DNA of 64,000 nucleotides from JBAWXE01 sp037144255 (GCA_037144255.1 JBAWXE010000002.1:18356-82355); one strand, 5' to 3'. Positions 44,248-53,449 are shown, numbered from the stretch's first letter. The notes: a model not told the origin generated them from the sequence alone. Program-made: numbers and translations.

Positions 44248-46530
44248 TTATTCCATAAATACCATTTTAGCTACATAGCTTTCAGATCCATCTTTATTGG
44301 TAATAAAGACCAGATATACTCCAGATTGTGGTCTACGTCCAGTATAATCTACTCCGCTCCAAATAGCCTGTCCACCCAGTGCTGTAGTTTTATAAACCAA
44401 TTGACCAGCAATATCTGTAATACGCACATCTGCATTGTTAACTAAGCCTTTGATGGCAATAGTACCTTTATACTTACTGCTAATAGGGTTAGGATATACT
44501 GTTACATTTTGATTAGACGTAGCACCATCTGTTGCTGTGCTCCTATAACTCACCATACCTTCTAATGTTCCTATATATACATCACCGGTTATCGGGTCTA
44601 CAGCTATTTTTACGATATTATTAGAAGGTAGGGGGCTATTATCCTGCGTGAAGTGATAAATAGCTTTACCGGCATCAGCAGAAAGTAACCATACACCACT
44701 ATTAGTACCTACCCATTTTCTATCGGCACCATCTACTGCCATCGCCTGTACCGGCTGATTTTGAAATAAATACCCAGCAAACTGATCGTATTGCACCACT
44801 CGCAGTTCTGTACTGCATGTGCCTTTTGTTGCTTCTCCCGGGCAATTAATGATACCTATTCCATTGTCAGTTCCTACCCATATAGCTCCGCTTTTGTCCT
44901 TTAGTAAGCAGTATATGTTATTACTTGGCAAATTACCGTTCTGTGTACCAGTCTGGTAATAATAAGAAGCGTCATCATTGACATTATCCAATGTATTGTT
45001 GTCATTATACACAACCAAACCGCCACCATTAGCATAAAACCATTTTTGGTTATAATCGTCAATGATCAAACCTGAAGCTGCATGTGGAAAAGTAGCACCA
45101 CTGCTAGGTGCAGCATATTTATACCAGTTTCCTGCTTGTGTCTTCACTACTAATGGATAATTTGACCCGAAATTATTGATCCAAATATTTCTATCCTGAT
45201 CTATTGCCAAACCGGAAACCGCGTAGAAATAATTACCGTATATCAAATCAAGATGATCGTTATTCTGGGTAAAGAGACTATCTTTTTTATGTATCAATAA
45301 TCCACTCAGATAAGCTCCTACATAAACCGTTCCGTCTGTATTATCTTGAGTTACTACGCACATATCGCGAGGTTGTATACTTACAAAAGGAGGGTAGTTC
45401 TTATTATTCCAAATGGTCCAAGTCTCATCCTTAAAATGTGACAAACCACTTGAATTATTTTCCGGTTGGAAATTATCCTGATGACCACCATGGGTCATCC
45501 ACAGCTCTTTATTATATGCAAATATGTCTGAGGAAAAATAAAAAGCCGGCCCTTGTGGTGGCGTAAAATCAAGTTGGTTTCCTGATATGCGTTTTTTAAG
45601 CCCCTGTAAAGAATCTGCTACCCATACAGAACCATCACCTAATTCTACTACCTGTACAGGCAATGTAGCATTAAATGAATCTACTACCATAAAACTGGAA
45701 TTAATTTTCTTGACAGTTCCCAAACTACCGGAATTATATTGACATACCCAAATACTATTGGCTCCGGTATCTATATGTTTTATAGTATCTGTAGTGCTAT
45801 AAATAGGTATTAGTAAAGTATCATTTACAATATTAAACACACTATCTGCATTACTTATATACACCCTGTTCTGAGAAGTTATGATGCCTGAATAAGCTGA
45901 ATTAGAATTTACGATATTCCATACTGAAAAGTCTTGTAAGTTCTTTAGATTCTTGTTGGCATAATAAATTCCATTGCTTGTTGCTGCATAAAAGGTATTT
46001 GCATTAGCAGTAAAACTATTTACAGGTATTGTCTGGCTATTTTGAATAAAAGTGTAGGTCTCTTTTATTTCTCTTTTCTTAAGATCAATTACTACCACAC
46101 CAAATCCTGTACTCAAATAGGCAAGTCCATTTTCAGTATATATATGATTGATGTATTTCAGACCGGTAAGTGTCTTTAGTTTAATATCCGGAATATTATA
46201 AAAAGAGCCATTGTTGTATAGATCTACATTACAATTAGTATAAGCTAGGATAACAGTAGATGTAGTTACATCATAAGCAGTATAGGTCATCCCTACATCT
46301 GCAATACCTTCTACTTTACTATATGGTGTCTTTTCGCTTGTGCTATTGTTATAAGTAAAAAATGCTCTTCCTGTAGCTGTATATAGGGTCGTACCATCTG
46401 TAGCTACACTTACAGCTGTATTATATGGCATATGTGCACGCCAGTATCCTATTTGGGTATTTTGTGAAAAACAGGATATAGATACTGTGTGTAATAATAA
46501 AAGAGTCAGAAGTGCTTTATAGTAATTCAT
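44248..46530 (-). CDS. porZ: PorZ-like T9SS component (two-component-regulator-type beta-propeller with type A sorting domain)
   Basis: The product of 760 residues (ATG at 46530; a TTG six codons upstream was rejected) has a signal ending at SCFSQ. Two seven-bladed-type propellers follow, starting IGYWRAHMPYNTAVSVATDG, with TAYDVTTSTVILAYTNCNVD and AYLSTGFGVVVIDLKKREI. The latter lines are those I associate with PorZ. The C-terminus, VTVYPNPISSKYKGTIAIKG to the end, is a type A sorting domain. PorZ helps deliver anionic LPS to cargo at the outer membrane in type IX secretion. This name rests on recalled motif similarity. Alternatively it is a generic propeller cargo protein. Confidence 0.72.
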   Translation of the reverse strand: MNYYKALLTLLLLHTVSISCFSQNTQIGYWRAHMPYNTAVSVATDGTTLYTATGRAFFTYNNSTSEKTPYSKVEGIADVGMTYTAYDVTTSTVILAYTNCNVDLYNNGSFYNIPDIKLKTLTGLKYINHIYTENGLAYLSTGFGVVVIDLKKREIKETYTFIQNSQTIPVNSFTANANTFYAATSNGIYYANKNLKNLQDFSVWNIVNSNSAYSGIITSQNRVYISNADSVFNIVNDTLLIPIYSTTDTIKHIDTGANSIWVCQYNSGSLGTVKKINSSFMVVDSFNATLPVQVVELGDGSVWVADSLQGLKKRISGNQLDFTPPQGPAFYFSSDIFAYNKELWMTHGGHQDNFQPENNSSGLSHFKDETWTIWNNKNYPPFVSIQPRDMCVVTQDNTDGTVYVGAYLSGLLIHKKDSLFTQNNDHLDLIYGNYFYAVSGLAIDQDRNIWINNFGSNYPLVVKTQAGNWYKYAAPSSGATFPHAASGLIIDDYNQKWFYANGGGLVVYNDNNTLDNVNDDASYYYQTGTQNGNLPSNNIYCLLKDKSGAIWVGTDNGIGIINCPGEATKGTCSTELRVVQYDQFAGYLFQNQPVQAMAVDGADRKWVGTNSGVWLLSADAGKAIYHFTQDNSPLPSNNIVKIAVDPITGDVYIGTLEGMVSYRSTATDGATSNQNVTVYPNPISSKYKGTIAIKGLVNNADVRITDIAGQLVYKTTALGGQAIWSGVDYTGRRPQSGVYLVFITNKDGSESYVAKMVFME

Positions 46531-46587
46531 AGAATACCTTACTGTCAAATGTACTTAATTTAACGCTTGTACTACTAGTATATTGTA

Positions 46588-47151
46588 TCACTTACCTAGT
46601 AAAAAGTCTATAGTACGTGGATAGTAATAGTGTTCCAGATGGTGTATACGGGCTGCCAAGGCACTTACAGTATCATTAGTCTTTACATTACACCTTGCCT
46701 GAACTAAGATTTTCCCACTGTCATACACCTCATTTACATAATGAATGGTAATACCGGATTCTGTTTCTTTTGCAGTTATAACGGCTTTATGCACATTGTC
46801 GCCATACATTCCTTTACCACCATAATTAGGCAGTAATGCAGGATGAATATTAATGATCTTTTCAGGGAATGCATTAATGATAGACGTCGGTATTTTCCAC
46901 AAAAAACCTGCTAATACCAATAAGGATGGCTTATATGATTGTAGCTGATCTATAACTAACGATTCGTGGAAAGTCTGTTTATCTACAATGAGATAAGGTA
47001 TATGCTCGCTCAGTGCTATATCTATCACACCTGCATCTTCCTTATTGGTTACAATAAGCGAAACACGAGCTTTGCCGTTTTTCTTGAAATAATCTATAAT
47101 AGCAGCTGCATTTGAACCTCTGCCTGATGCGAAAATAATGAGTGATTGCAT
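46588..47151 (-). CDS. purN: Phosphoribosylglycinamide formyltransferase
   Basis: PurN formylates GAR with 10-formyl-tetrahydrofolate in purine synthesis. The 187-residue protein from ATG at 47151 starts MQSLIIFASGRGSNAAAIID, the usual GRGSN start. An in-frame ATG 14 codons upstream at 47193 would add unrelated residues. The formate site HPALLPNYGGKGMYGDNVH has the conserved Asn/His region. ESGITIHYVNEVYDSGKIL completes the fold. It precedes porZ on the minus strand by 57 bases and is divergent from the S4 protein gene. Other pur genes are not in the window. Confidence 0.93.
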   Translation of the reverse strand: MQSLIIFASGRGSNAAAIIDYFKKNGKARVSLIVTNKEDAGVIDIALSEHIPYLIVDKQTFHESLVIDQLQSYKPSLLVLAGFLWKIPTSIINAFPEKIINIHPALLPNYGGKGMYGDNVHKAVITAKETESGITIHYVNEVYDSGKILVQARCNVKTNDTVSALAARIHHLEHYYYPRTIDFLLGK

Positions 47152-47258
47152 AAAGAATATGGTAAAATTAGCAAAGTGTTCTTGTGTATCCATACATTAT
47201 TATAAATACTTCAAACACTTATGTATTCATTTCATTAGCATTCTATAACTTAGTTAAT

Positions 47259-47648
47259 ATGAGCGATAAGATACGTTTGGACAAATATCTATGGGCTATC
47301 CGCATTTTTAAGACACGCACACAGGCTACAGCCGCTTGCGATGAAGGAAAGGTAAAGATTGCAGGGGCAAACGTTAAGCCTGCTAGAGTAGTAGCTATTG
47401 GTGATAGATATGATATAAAGACTCCTGCCCGTAAATGGACAATAGAGGTAACGGGGTTATTACAGAATAGACAAGGCTACGAAGAAGCTATTAAGTATTA
47501 TGTAGACCTTACATCAGAGGAAGATAAACAGATGAATAAACAACTTACTGAAAGTTTTTATACAGGTAAGCGCTTAAGTAAAACAGGTCGCCCGAGTAAG
47601 AAACATCGGCGCGACCTGAATGATTTTTTAGGAAATGACCTAGACTAG
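47259..47648 (+). CDS. RNA-binding S4 domain protein (Hsp15/HslR-like)
   Basis: The 129-residue protein from ATG at 47259 starts MSDKIRLDKYLWAIRIFKTR, an S4 RNA-binding domain with TQATAACDEGKVKIAGANVK. A basic C-terminal tail follows (KRLSKTGRPSKKHRRDLND). This is the HslR/Hsp15 layout, which binds 50S subunits carrying nascent chains and helps free them after heat damage. It could also be a related small S4 protein. A GTG 75 bases upstream was rejected because it adds a hydrophobic extension. The stop is shared in a CTAG with the converging BNR gene. Confidence 0.82.
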   Translation: MSDKIRLDKYLWAIRIFKTRTQATAACDEGKVKIAGANVKPARVVAIGDRYDIKTPARKWTIEVTGLLQNRQGYEEAIKYYVDLTSEEDKQMNKQLTESFYTGKRLSKTGRPSKKHRRDLNDFLGNDLD

Positions 47649-48763
47649 TATATTGTTACGTAGTTACCTTCTTTTGAGAGTACCCATGTTTTTCCAAGAT
47701 CAGAGCTCTTATAAACACCAGTACTTGTAGCTACATATATAAAGTCATCTTCAATACTATTCTTATAAGCATTGTATTTTCCAGCTATACCACGAACAGA
47801 TGTATATGGAGAACGGAAACCATCATTAGATGTATAGAATGTAGGTGTAGATGTATATGCATCATCATTTTTACACAAATAAACACCTAAAGTATCTACG
47901 CCAATCATTAGCACCTTGTCAAAAGGAGCTTCTGCACAATATAACCTTCGCCCAACAGGTAATCCGGCATATTGTTTCCAGGTCACTCCCGTATCAACAC
48001 TATACCATGCACCTGAAGCACCTGAATAATCAACTGCTACGACTAAGTTATTAATATGGCTCAAGAAGAACGAACCATTAGGAAGTACATTGATAGGAAC
48101 ATGCGTAACACTATCTGTCAAAGGAAATTTCTCATGCCATTTATTAGTCTTGTAAGAACGGACAAAGAATCTGTGATTGATATGATCATAGCAAACCAAT
48201 GTACCATTTCTTAATTCCTGTAAAGAAGTAATATTGATTGGACCTGTAAGGCTATCCCAAGTTGTATCGGGGTGCCATCTTGCAAAATCTCCATTTGAAT
48301 CATTATAAGCAATACCATTACCATAGATACGCCCAATATGAGATGGATCAGGATCTACAACACAAATAAAATTCCGATTTTGATCATTAACTTGTAATTG
48401 TAATGGTTGCCAAAATGCGTTAGGATTTATATATCCGTGAGTTTGGTTAAAGTTCCTCATATAAGGGCTGCTTAAAAAAGCATTTTGTTTTACCCATATC
48501 AAGTTAGAATCCGAAATGATCAATGAGCGTGATGCATATCCATCAGTAAAGAATGATATACTCTTATACTTTTCCAGATTAGCGTCAATTTTGTCTCCAT
48601 TAGTATTCCATAATGTACCCGCAGAATCTGCAACATACATAGAGTATGGTGTCTTAACGATATTGTTATTATCAATACCATTGTTTTTCTGACAGCCTGT
48701 ATTAACTGCAAATAATAATGTTGAGAAAAATATCAGTTTATAGAAATGCTGTTTTTTTAGCAT
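47645..48763 (-). CDS. Lipoprotein with BNR/Asp-box propeller repeats
   Basis: From ATG at 48763 the product is 372 residues with a lipoprotein signal (MLKKQHFYKLIFFSTLLFAV) and lipobox NTGC (C24). The body shows Asp-box repeats S-x-D-x-G-x-x-W: VDTGVTWKQY and SSDLGKTWVL, plus YTSNDGFR, suggesting a beta-propeller like sialidases or photosystem stability factors. The catalytic residues of a sialidase are not evident. It is a surface- or periplasm-anchored protein of unknown substrate. It converges on the S4 gene with a four-base overlap. Confidence 0.7.
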   Translation of the reverse strand: MLKKQHFYKLIFFSTLLFAVNTGCQKNNGIDNNNIVKTPYSMYVADSAGTLWNTNGDKIDANLEKYKSISFFTDGYASRSLIISDSNLIWVKQNAFLSSPYMRNFNQTHGYINPNAFWQPLQLQVNDQNRNFICVVDPDPSHIGRIYGNGIAYNDSNGDFARWHPDTTWDSLTGPINITSLQELRNGTLVCYDHINHRFFVRSYKTNKWHEKFPLTDSVTHVPINVLPNGSFFLSHINNLVVAVDYSGASGAWYSVDTGVTWKQYAGLPVGRRLYCAEAPFDKVLMIGVDTLGVYLCKNDDAYTSTPTFYTSNDGFRSPYTSVRGIAGKYNAYKNSIEDDFIYVATSTGVYKSSDLGKTWVLSKEGNYVTIY

Positions 48764-48888
48764 GGGTACTTTTTTTACCAAGTTTACAAAAATCAAATGC
48801 GGTAACAACACAATAGACAGTCTCTAACTGTAAAAGGTTTGCTAACGGGAATGCAATATATAATATTTGCGCTTGTTATACAATAGGT

Positions 48889-50580
48889 TTATCTAGCTAC
48901 AACTGTCTTTTTAGATTCATCATTGATACGCATAACCATATCTAATATTTGTATCAGACTGTTCTCGCTTTTATTCATAAAATTAATGTTCATATGGTAT
49001 TCAAATGCATTATTTGAATACTTACCACCATTAAATGTGATATTTTGCAATAACTTCTTGCTTTCTACCATAGTCAATGAATCTCCTTTTCCTAAATTCA
49101 TACTTGGGTTAACAGCCTGCATCAGTGCTTGCATATCCAGATATATACCTAATGGATGTCCATAAACTTCTTTATTAGCTATATCTGGTATCTTTTGTCC
49201 TTTATTGCTATTTGCAATAAAAGCAGTGGCATTTTCTGCTTTATTTGAAAAAACGATATAGTTATTATCTGTTATGATTTCAATATACGAGTTATCGATA
49301 TCATTTGAATATAAATGATATATATTATTCCCTAATGGTTTTAATATTCTATTTGAAATTGCAAACTGTAATAGTCGATTGAAATTCTCTTTATTATTAA
49401 TTTTTAATGCATATAAAAAATTCAGATTGGGCTGAAAGGTGGTTTTAGCATTACCATCATCCGGATCATTTTCAACCACATTCTGGTTTTTCTGTATTGA
49501 AAAATCGTTCATGGTTGCTACCATATCTCCTGTAAAAGCACCTAAAATATCATCAACCGTTAGCCCCTGACTGGATAAAGTCAAATTCAGAAAGCCCAAG
49601 AGGCCAATTTTATCTAAAATACTTTTTGTGCCTTTAGGTGATAAGTGAAAAGTAAATAACATGTCCAGATTCCGCTTGGGTAATCTGTCCAACATATCTT
49701 TGTCTAAATTCTTCTCACTAAAGTCTTTACCTATCTCCTTCATCTCATCAGAAGTGTAGTAAAGCATTTTACTTGAAATACGCCCTTTCTGAAAATTGAT
49801 ACCTGCTGCAAATGCACCGTCTTTCCACAGAATGTTTGATAAAGAGATACCATTCATCATATTAGTAAGGCCGGAAGCCAGATATTGAGACATCACCTGA
49901 TCATAATTGATCCATAATGAGATATCATTGGCTTCTTTCTGGAGTTTGGTGAATCGAATGTTCTGAGTAAGGGCATTCTCTTTAGAAATGTTGAAAGAGT
50001 TTTCCATCTCTGCAGATACCTGAACTTCATCAATTGGATGATCTGTAGATGTAACAACTGCGGAATCGGTAATTGAATTGGTATAATAATCCTGAGGATT
50101 AGGTATCACATTCATGATGATCAGTAAATGATCATTCCATCCTGCATACATTCCGTCTGCCAGCTTGGCTTCTTTGCGCTTGGGCAATTGTTTAAAACTG
50201 ATATTAGGAACCACTTTTTTTACAAAGGTTTCCCATTTGGCTGCATCACTTAATGGCACCAAGGCTGTTACACTGTTGCCATTATTAAAACGTTTATCAT
50301 TTTTGATGTAGAGATAAAAAGTATTCAGAGCATCTATACCTGCATTTTCTATATCCTTTGTTGCGGTTTCATTACCAGCCCTTTTCTGCATTGCCTTAAA
50401 TAAGGGGCTGCCGGTAATAGCACTCCAGGCTATTCTTTTACCCAATTCTTTAGTGTCTAGGCTTACCACTACTACCGCGTCGTTAGGTATATAATTGGCA
50501 TGCTCAGGCACACTATGACAAGAGCTGAATACTAATAGAACAATGCATACAGTAATGCAATGCCTGATACGTAGATGCAT
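48889..50580 (-). CDS. DUF4836 family lipoprotein
   Basis: The 563-residue protein has a lipoprotein signal (MHLRIRHCITVCIVLLVF) with lipobox FSSC (C21). It continues HANYIPNDAVVVVSLDTKELGKRIAWSAITG, the DUF4836 start. Long beta/alpha segments such as DMLDRLPKRNLDMLFTFHLSPKG and VESKKLLQNITFNGG follow. DUF4836 proteins are widespread Bacteroidota lipoproteins of unknown function. It begins 18 bases after the DUF3127 gene stop on the minus strand, so the two are probably cotranscribed. Whether they work together is not known. Confidence 0.78.
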   Translation of the reverse strand: MHLRIRHCITVCIVLLVFSSCHSVPEHANYIPNDAVVVVSLDTKELGKRIAWSAITGSPLFKAMQKRAGNETATKDIENAGIDALNTFYLYIKNDKRFNNGNSVTALVPLSDAAKWETFVKKVVPNISFKQLPKRKEAKLADGMYAGWNDHLLIIMNVIPNPQDYYTNSITDSAVVTSTDHPIDEVQVSAEMENSFNISKENALTQNIRFTKLQKEANDISLWINYDQVMSQYLASGLTNMMNGISLSNILWKDGAFAAGINFQKGRISSKMLYYTSDEMKEIGKDFSEKNLDKDMLDRLPKRNLDMLFTFHLSPKGTKSILDKIGLLGFLNLTLSSQGLTVDDILGAFTGDMVATMNDFSIQKNQNVVENDPDDGNAKTTFQPNLNFLYALKINNKENFNRLLQFAISNRILKPLGNNIYHLYSNDIDNSYIEIITDNNYIVFSNKAENATAFIANSNKGQKIPDIANKEVYGHPLGIYLDMQALMQAVNPSMNLGKGDSLTMVESKKLLQNITFNGGKYSNNAFEYHMNINFMNKSENSLIQILDMVMRINDESKKTVVAR

Positions 50581-50598
50581 ATATGAGATCAGTAATTA

Positions 50599-51021
50599 TT
50601 AAAATGGAAGATCATCAACGTTTTCAGGAGATGGATTGTAATAGTTGCCACTACTAGCAGGGGCAGCATTGCTATTGCCATTACTATAAGTAGATGCTGA
50701 AGGAACAGATGAAGTAGGTGCTGCACCGGCATTAGCATTTTCTATACGCCATGCATCCAGATTGGTGATAAAATTCACCTTGCCATCACGTTCCCATTTA
50801 TTTCCTTTGATGTTAAAACTTACTTTAACAAGGTCTCCTTCGTTGAAACGATCAACTATCTCACATTTATTTTGCACCAACTGCATTTTTGCATAGTTGG
50901 TATATACATTACCATTTATTTCTTCTGCTAATTCAATTACGAATTCACGTTTTTTAAAACGGTCTTTTACTTGTTGTGTGTCGTATTTTACGAGTAGTTT
51001 ACCGGTTACTTCTAAACTCAT
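50599..51021 (-). CDS. DUF3127 protein, OB-fold SSB-like with acidic C-terminal tail
   Basis: The 140-residue cytoplasmic protein starts MSLEVTGKLLVKYDTQQVKD. Its N-terminal ~95 residues look like an OB-fold (KREFVIELAEEINGNVYTNYAK, VSFNIKGNKWERDGKVNFIT). A low-complexity Ala/Ser/Asn-rich linker follows, and the tail reads SPENVDDLPF. DUF3127 is found in Bacteroidota, and the tail resembles the conserved DDDIPF end of SSB that recruits repair and replication proteins. A role as an SSB-type or nucleic-acid-binding protein is a reasonable guess (inference). It is upstream of DUF4836 on the minus strand. Confidence 0.8.
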   Translation of the reverse strand: MSLEVTGKLLVKYDTQQVKDRFKKREFVIELAEEINGNVYTNYAKMQLVQNKCEIVDRFNEGDLVKVSFNIKGNKWERDGKVNFITNLDAWRIENANAGAAPTSSVPSASTYSNGNSNAAPASSGNYYNPSPENVDDLPF

Positions 51022-51097
51022 TTTGCTAAAAATTTAATAATTATAAATATAAGTATGTGGAGCAACAAATATACTGAATAATGAGAGTGTACTGAAT

Positions 51098-51121
51098 AAA
51101 AAAAGTGCCATGAAGGCACTT
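51098..51121 (-). terminator. Terminator after tRNA-His
   Basis: AAGTGCC pairs with GGCACTT around a five-base loop. A run of seven T follows on the minus strand (complement of the A-run at 51098-51104, partly in the arm). It lies 18 bases past the tRNA-His 3' end, between the tRNA and the DUF3127 gene. Confidence 0.75.
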
Positions 51122-51139
51122 CTTTTAATAAAATTTGTG

Positions 51140-51214
51140 GGAGACAGATGGGGATCGAACCCACGACCCTCAGAACCACAATCTGATGCTCTAACCGACT
51201 GAGCTACTATCTCC
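51140..51214 (-). tRNA. tRNA-His (anticodon GTG)
   Basis: The minus strand folds as a full cloverleaf from G(-1) at 51214 to C73 at 51140. The acceptor stem GGAGATAG pairs with CTGTCTCC, including the tRNA-His-specific extra G(-1):C73 pair. The D arm starts AGCTCAGTCGGTTAGAGC, the anticodon arm is TCAGA-TTGTGGT-TCTGA with GTG, and the T arm is GTGGG-TTCGATC-CCCAT. The 3' CCA is not encoded. A terminator follows. One encoded copy is seen here. Confidence 0.95.
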
Positions 51215-51362
51215 ATTTCTGAGTTGGGAGTGCAAATGTAAAAAAGTTTTTTGTACAAACATCAGCCTATTTATTTCTGATATATAGCTTAATAAGCTGT
51301 TATAATTGTTTATTGCATATACACGAATTGCATTTTTAACAATTTTTCCATTAGCAAGCCAT

Positions 51363-51370
51363 TATATTTG
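51363..51370 (+). promoter_or_regulatory. -7 box for the barrel protein gene
   Basis: TATATTTG matches TAnnTTTG and lies 17 bases before the ATG at 51388. No clear -33 TTG at 19-20 bases was found. The box shares its sequence with the well-supported gyrB -7 element. Confidence 0.5.
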
Positions 51371-51387
51371 CGCTCTAATTTTCCTAT

Positions 51388-52089
51388 ATGAAGAAATACT
51401 TCGCCATATTGGCGTTATTGATTATACAGTCGTCTACTCTTTTTGCTCAGGATGTAGTAGGTACAGATTCTAAGATCAGTATTCAGAAACCATCTCGCGA
51501 TTTTGTGATGCTGGAATTATTGTACAATGGCTGGACCAATAAACCTGATACTGTTCATACAGGTGGTCTGGGCCGTGGTTTCAATGCTTTCCTTTGTTAT
51601 GATTTTCCTATAAAGAAATCTCATTTCAGTTTTGCTACCGGTTTGGGTATCAATGTGAACAATATCTATTTGGATAACCAGAAGATAGTGAATACAGATA
51701 CAGGATCTGCTGCTGTTGCCAGATTTAAAGATACTTCCGGTCTCAGCAAGTATAAGTTAACTACCAGCTACTTAACCGCTCCTTTTGAGTTACGTTTTTT
51801 TGGTAATAATGAGAATAGGAATAAAGGCTTTAAAGCTGCTATAGGTCTACGTGTAGGCTTGTTAGTAGGTGCACATACCAAGGATAAATATTCTGTTGCC
51901 GGCAGCACAATTGTAGATAAGGAAAATACAACCCGTTACCTTAACAAATGGGAATTTACAGCAACCGCTCGTATTGGGTATGGTAATTTCTACCTGATAG
52001 GTGCTTACAATTTAACACCTATGTATAAAGAAGGGTCTGGCCCGCAGATGGTACCATTCTCTCTGGGTATAGGTATTTCAGGATTATAA
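51388..52089 (+). CDS. Outer-membrane beta-barrel protein, unknown function
   Basis: The 233-residue protein starts with a signal peptide (MKKYFAILALLIIQSSTLFA) ending AQ/D. It has amphipathic strands such as FVMLELLYNGWTNK, FSFATGLGINVNNIYLD, LTAPFELRFFG and FTATARIGYGNFYLIGAYNL, and it ends FSLGIGISGL. This is the layout of small PorT-like outer-membrane barrels common in Bacteroidota. It could help adhesion or transport, but its role is unknown. It is transcribed from its own promoter and converges on rnz with a shared terminator. Confidence 0.75.
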   Translation: MKKYFAILALLIIQSSTLFAQDVVGTDSKISIQKPSRDFVMLELLYNGWTNKPDTVHTGGLGRGFNAFLCYDFPIKKSHFSFATGLGINVNNIYLDNQKIVNTDTGSAAVARFKDTSGLSKYKLTTSYLTAPFELRFFGNNENRNKGFKAAIGLRVGLLVGAHTKDKYSVAGSTIVDKENTTRYLNKWEFTATARIGYGNFYLIGAYNLTPMYKEGSGPQMVPFSLGIGISGL

Positions 52090-52112
52090 TAACATTATCT
52101 AAATACATTTTT

Positions 52113-52141
52113 AAAAGCTTGACACAATGTGTCAGGCTTTT
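52113..52141. terminator. Shared terminator between barrel gene and rnz
   Basis: AAAAGCTTGACAC pairs with GTGTCAGGCTTTT around a three-base loop, a 13-bp stem with one G-U pair. Its right arm runs into the rnz stop codon region, so the two convergent genes share it. Confidence 0.7.
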
Positions 52142-53042
52142 ATATTTCATATGTTTGGCCTTCTTCGGTAATAATAGCATTCCGAAAAATGCTACCAGCC
52201 TCTTCCTTAAAAGCTTCCAATTCGCGGTATTTGGAGGAGAAATGTCCTAATAAGAGTTGTTGTACTTGCGCTTTTACAGCCAATAATGCTGCTTGTTTAG
52301 CTGTACTATGAAAGCGGGCTATGGCTTTTTCTATATCATTCTCTAAATAGGTACTTTCATGATACATAGTATCTACCCCTGTGATATAAGGTAAAATAGA
52401 TTCGGTATACAAGGTATCGGCACAATAAGCATAACGTTTAGGCTTTGGGCCTAATTCTGTTACCCATTCATTTTTTACCAGAAAACCGTCCTTTCGTTCA
52501 TAATCTTCTCCCTTCTTTAGTTTATCGTAATAGTATGCGGGTATCTCATATTCACGACATTTCTCCAGTAATAGTTTTCTACCCTTTGTTTTGCGTGTAA
52601 TTACAAAACCATGGCAGGTAATACGATGTTCAACAGGGAAACAAGAGACTCTAAACTGTTCGTTGTCTACTAAAGTACCTGCGCCATCAGGCAGGGCATG
52701 AAAATGAAAAGGGTAAGATAGCACAGAACTGGCTACATCCATGATATGTTGTATCAATGCTTCCAGGGGGGCCGGTGCATATAAATGCAATGGTGTTGTA
52801 CGACCAAGAAGGCTCATGCTATTGATAAAACCAGGTAAACCAAAATAATGATCCCCATGCATATGGCTGATGAAAATATGGTTCAGATTGCGCCAGCGTA
52901 TACCATAGCGCTGCATTTGTATCTGTGTAGCTTCCCCACAATCCAGCATAATAGGTTCGTCATGCACATACACTATTTGTGATGTGGGGTGTCTCTCATA
53001 TGTTGGTAATGCTGAATTATTGCCCAGTATGGTTACTTTCAT
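52140..53042 (-). CDS. rnz: Ribonuclease Z
   Basis: RNase Z cuts the 3' trailer from tRNA precursors. The 300-residue protein is a metallo-beta-lactamase fold of the ElaC type, with the zinc ligands H60, H62, D64 and H65 in HMHGDH. LDCGEATQIQMQRYGI and YCADTLYTESILPYI follow, and HSTAKQAALLAVKAQVQQLLL carries the late His. No encoded CCA is present in the tRNA-His gene here, which fits a cell that trims 3' ends and adds CCA. It lies downstream of the STAS-like gene with a 32-base gap. Confidence 0.92.
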   Translation of the reverse strand: MKVTILGNNSALPTYERHPTSQIVYVHDEPIMLDCGEATQIQMQRYGIRWRNLNHIFISHMHGDHYFGLPGFINSMSLLGRTTPLHLYAPAPLEALIQHIMDVASSVLSYPFHFHALPDGAGTLVDNEQFRVSCFPVEHRITCHGFVITRKTKGRKLLLEKCREYEIPAYYYDKLKKGEDYERKDGFLVKNEWVTELGPKPKRYAYCADTLYTESILPYITGVDTMYHESTYLENDIEKAIARFHSTAKQAALLAVKAQVQQLLLGHFSSKYRELEAFKEEAGSIFRNAIITEEGQTYEI

Positions 53043-53074
53043 CTCAATGTTTTAATATCTATCTACAATACCTT

Positions 53075-53449
53075 CTATTCTTCATTGAACAAATCTCGTT
53101 CCAATATTTCCATACTGATAATATCTAGGGCTTCAATTAAGGTGGGGACTATGTTAATAGCATAATCCAGTTCCAACTCTTTTATAAGTTTTAGGATATG
53201 CTCATTAATGCCTATAAACACCAATGATTGTGAATTGTTGTAACATGTTTCATGCAAATCAGCCAGTTTTGACAAACTCTCTTTCTCAGCATTAAGGCAG
53301 TGTTGCAGGTCTATAATGTAGTTGTTACTGCCAGTATTGGTCAATTCAGTACATTTTTGGCTAATTGCTTCTGTCAAATTAGCATTTATAGCATCTGCAA
53401 GCGGCGAAATAAGGGTATATGAAAGTTTGGTATCAATTTTGAATTCCAT
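53075..53449 (-). CDS. STAS-like domain protein (anti-sigma factor antagonist type), unusual
   Basis: The 124-residue protein has the alternating strand/helix pattern of a STAS domain: MEFKIDTKLSYTLISPLADAI, then NNYIIDLQHCLNAEKESLSK and SLVFIGINEHILKLI. The region usually holding the phosphorylatable Ser/Thr (DSSGL in SpoIIAA proteins) reads LQHCLNAEKESLSKLADL here, so the classical site is not conserved. It may regulate partners by binding alone. It is upstream of rnz on the minus strand. A partner kinase or phosphatase was not seen nearby. Confidence 0.6.
   Translation of the reverse strand: MEFKIDTKLSYTLISPLADAINANLTEAISQKCTELTNTGSNNYIIDLQHCLNAEKESLSKLADLHETCYNNSQSLVFIGINEHILKLIKELELDYAINIVPTLIEALDIISMEILERDLFNEE

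Noticed and set aside
51034..51258. 74-residue open frame over the tRNA-His region
   Set aside because: It covers a clear tRNA and its terminator, and its sequence is mostly the translated tRNA.
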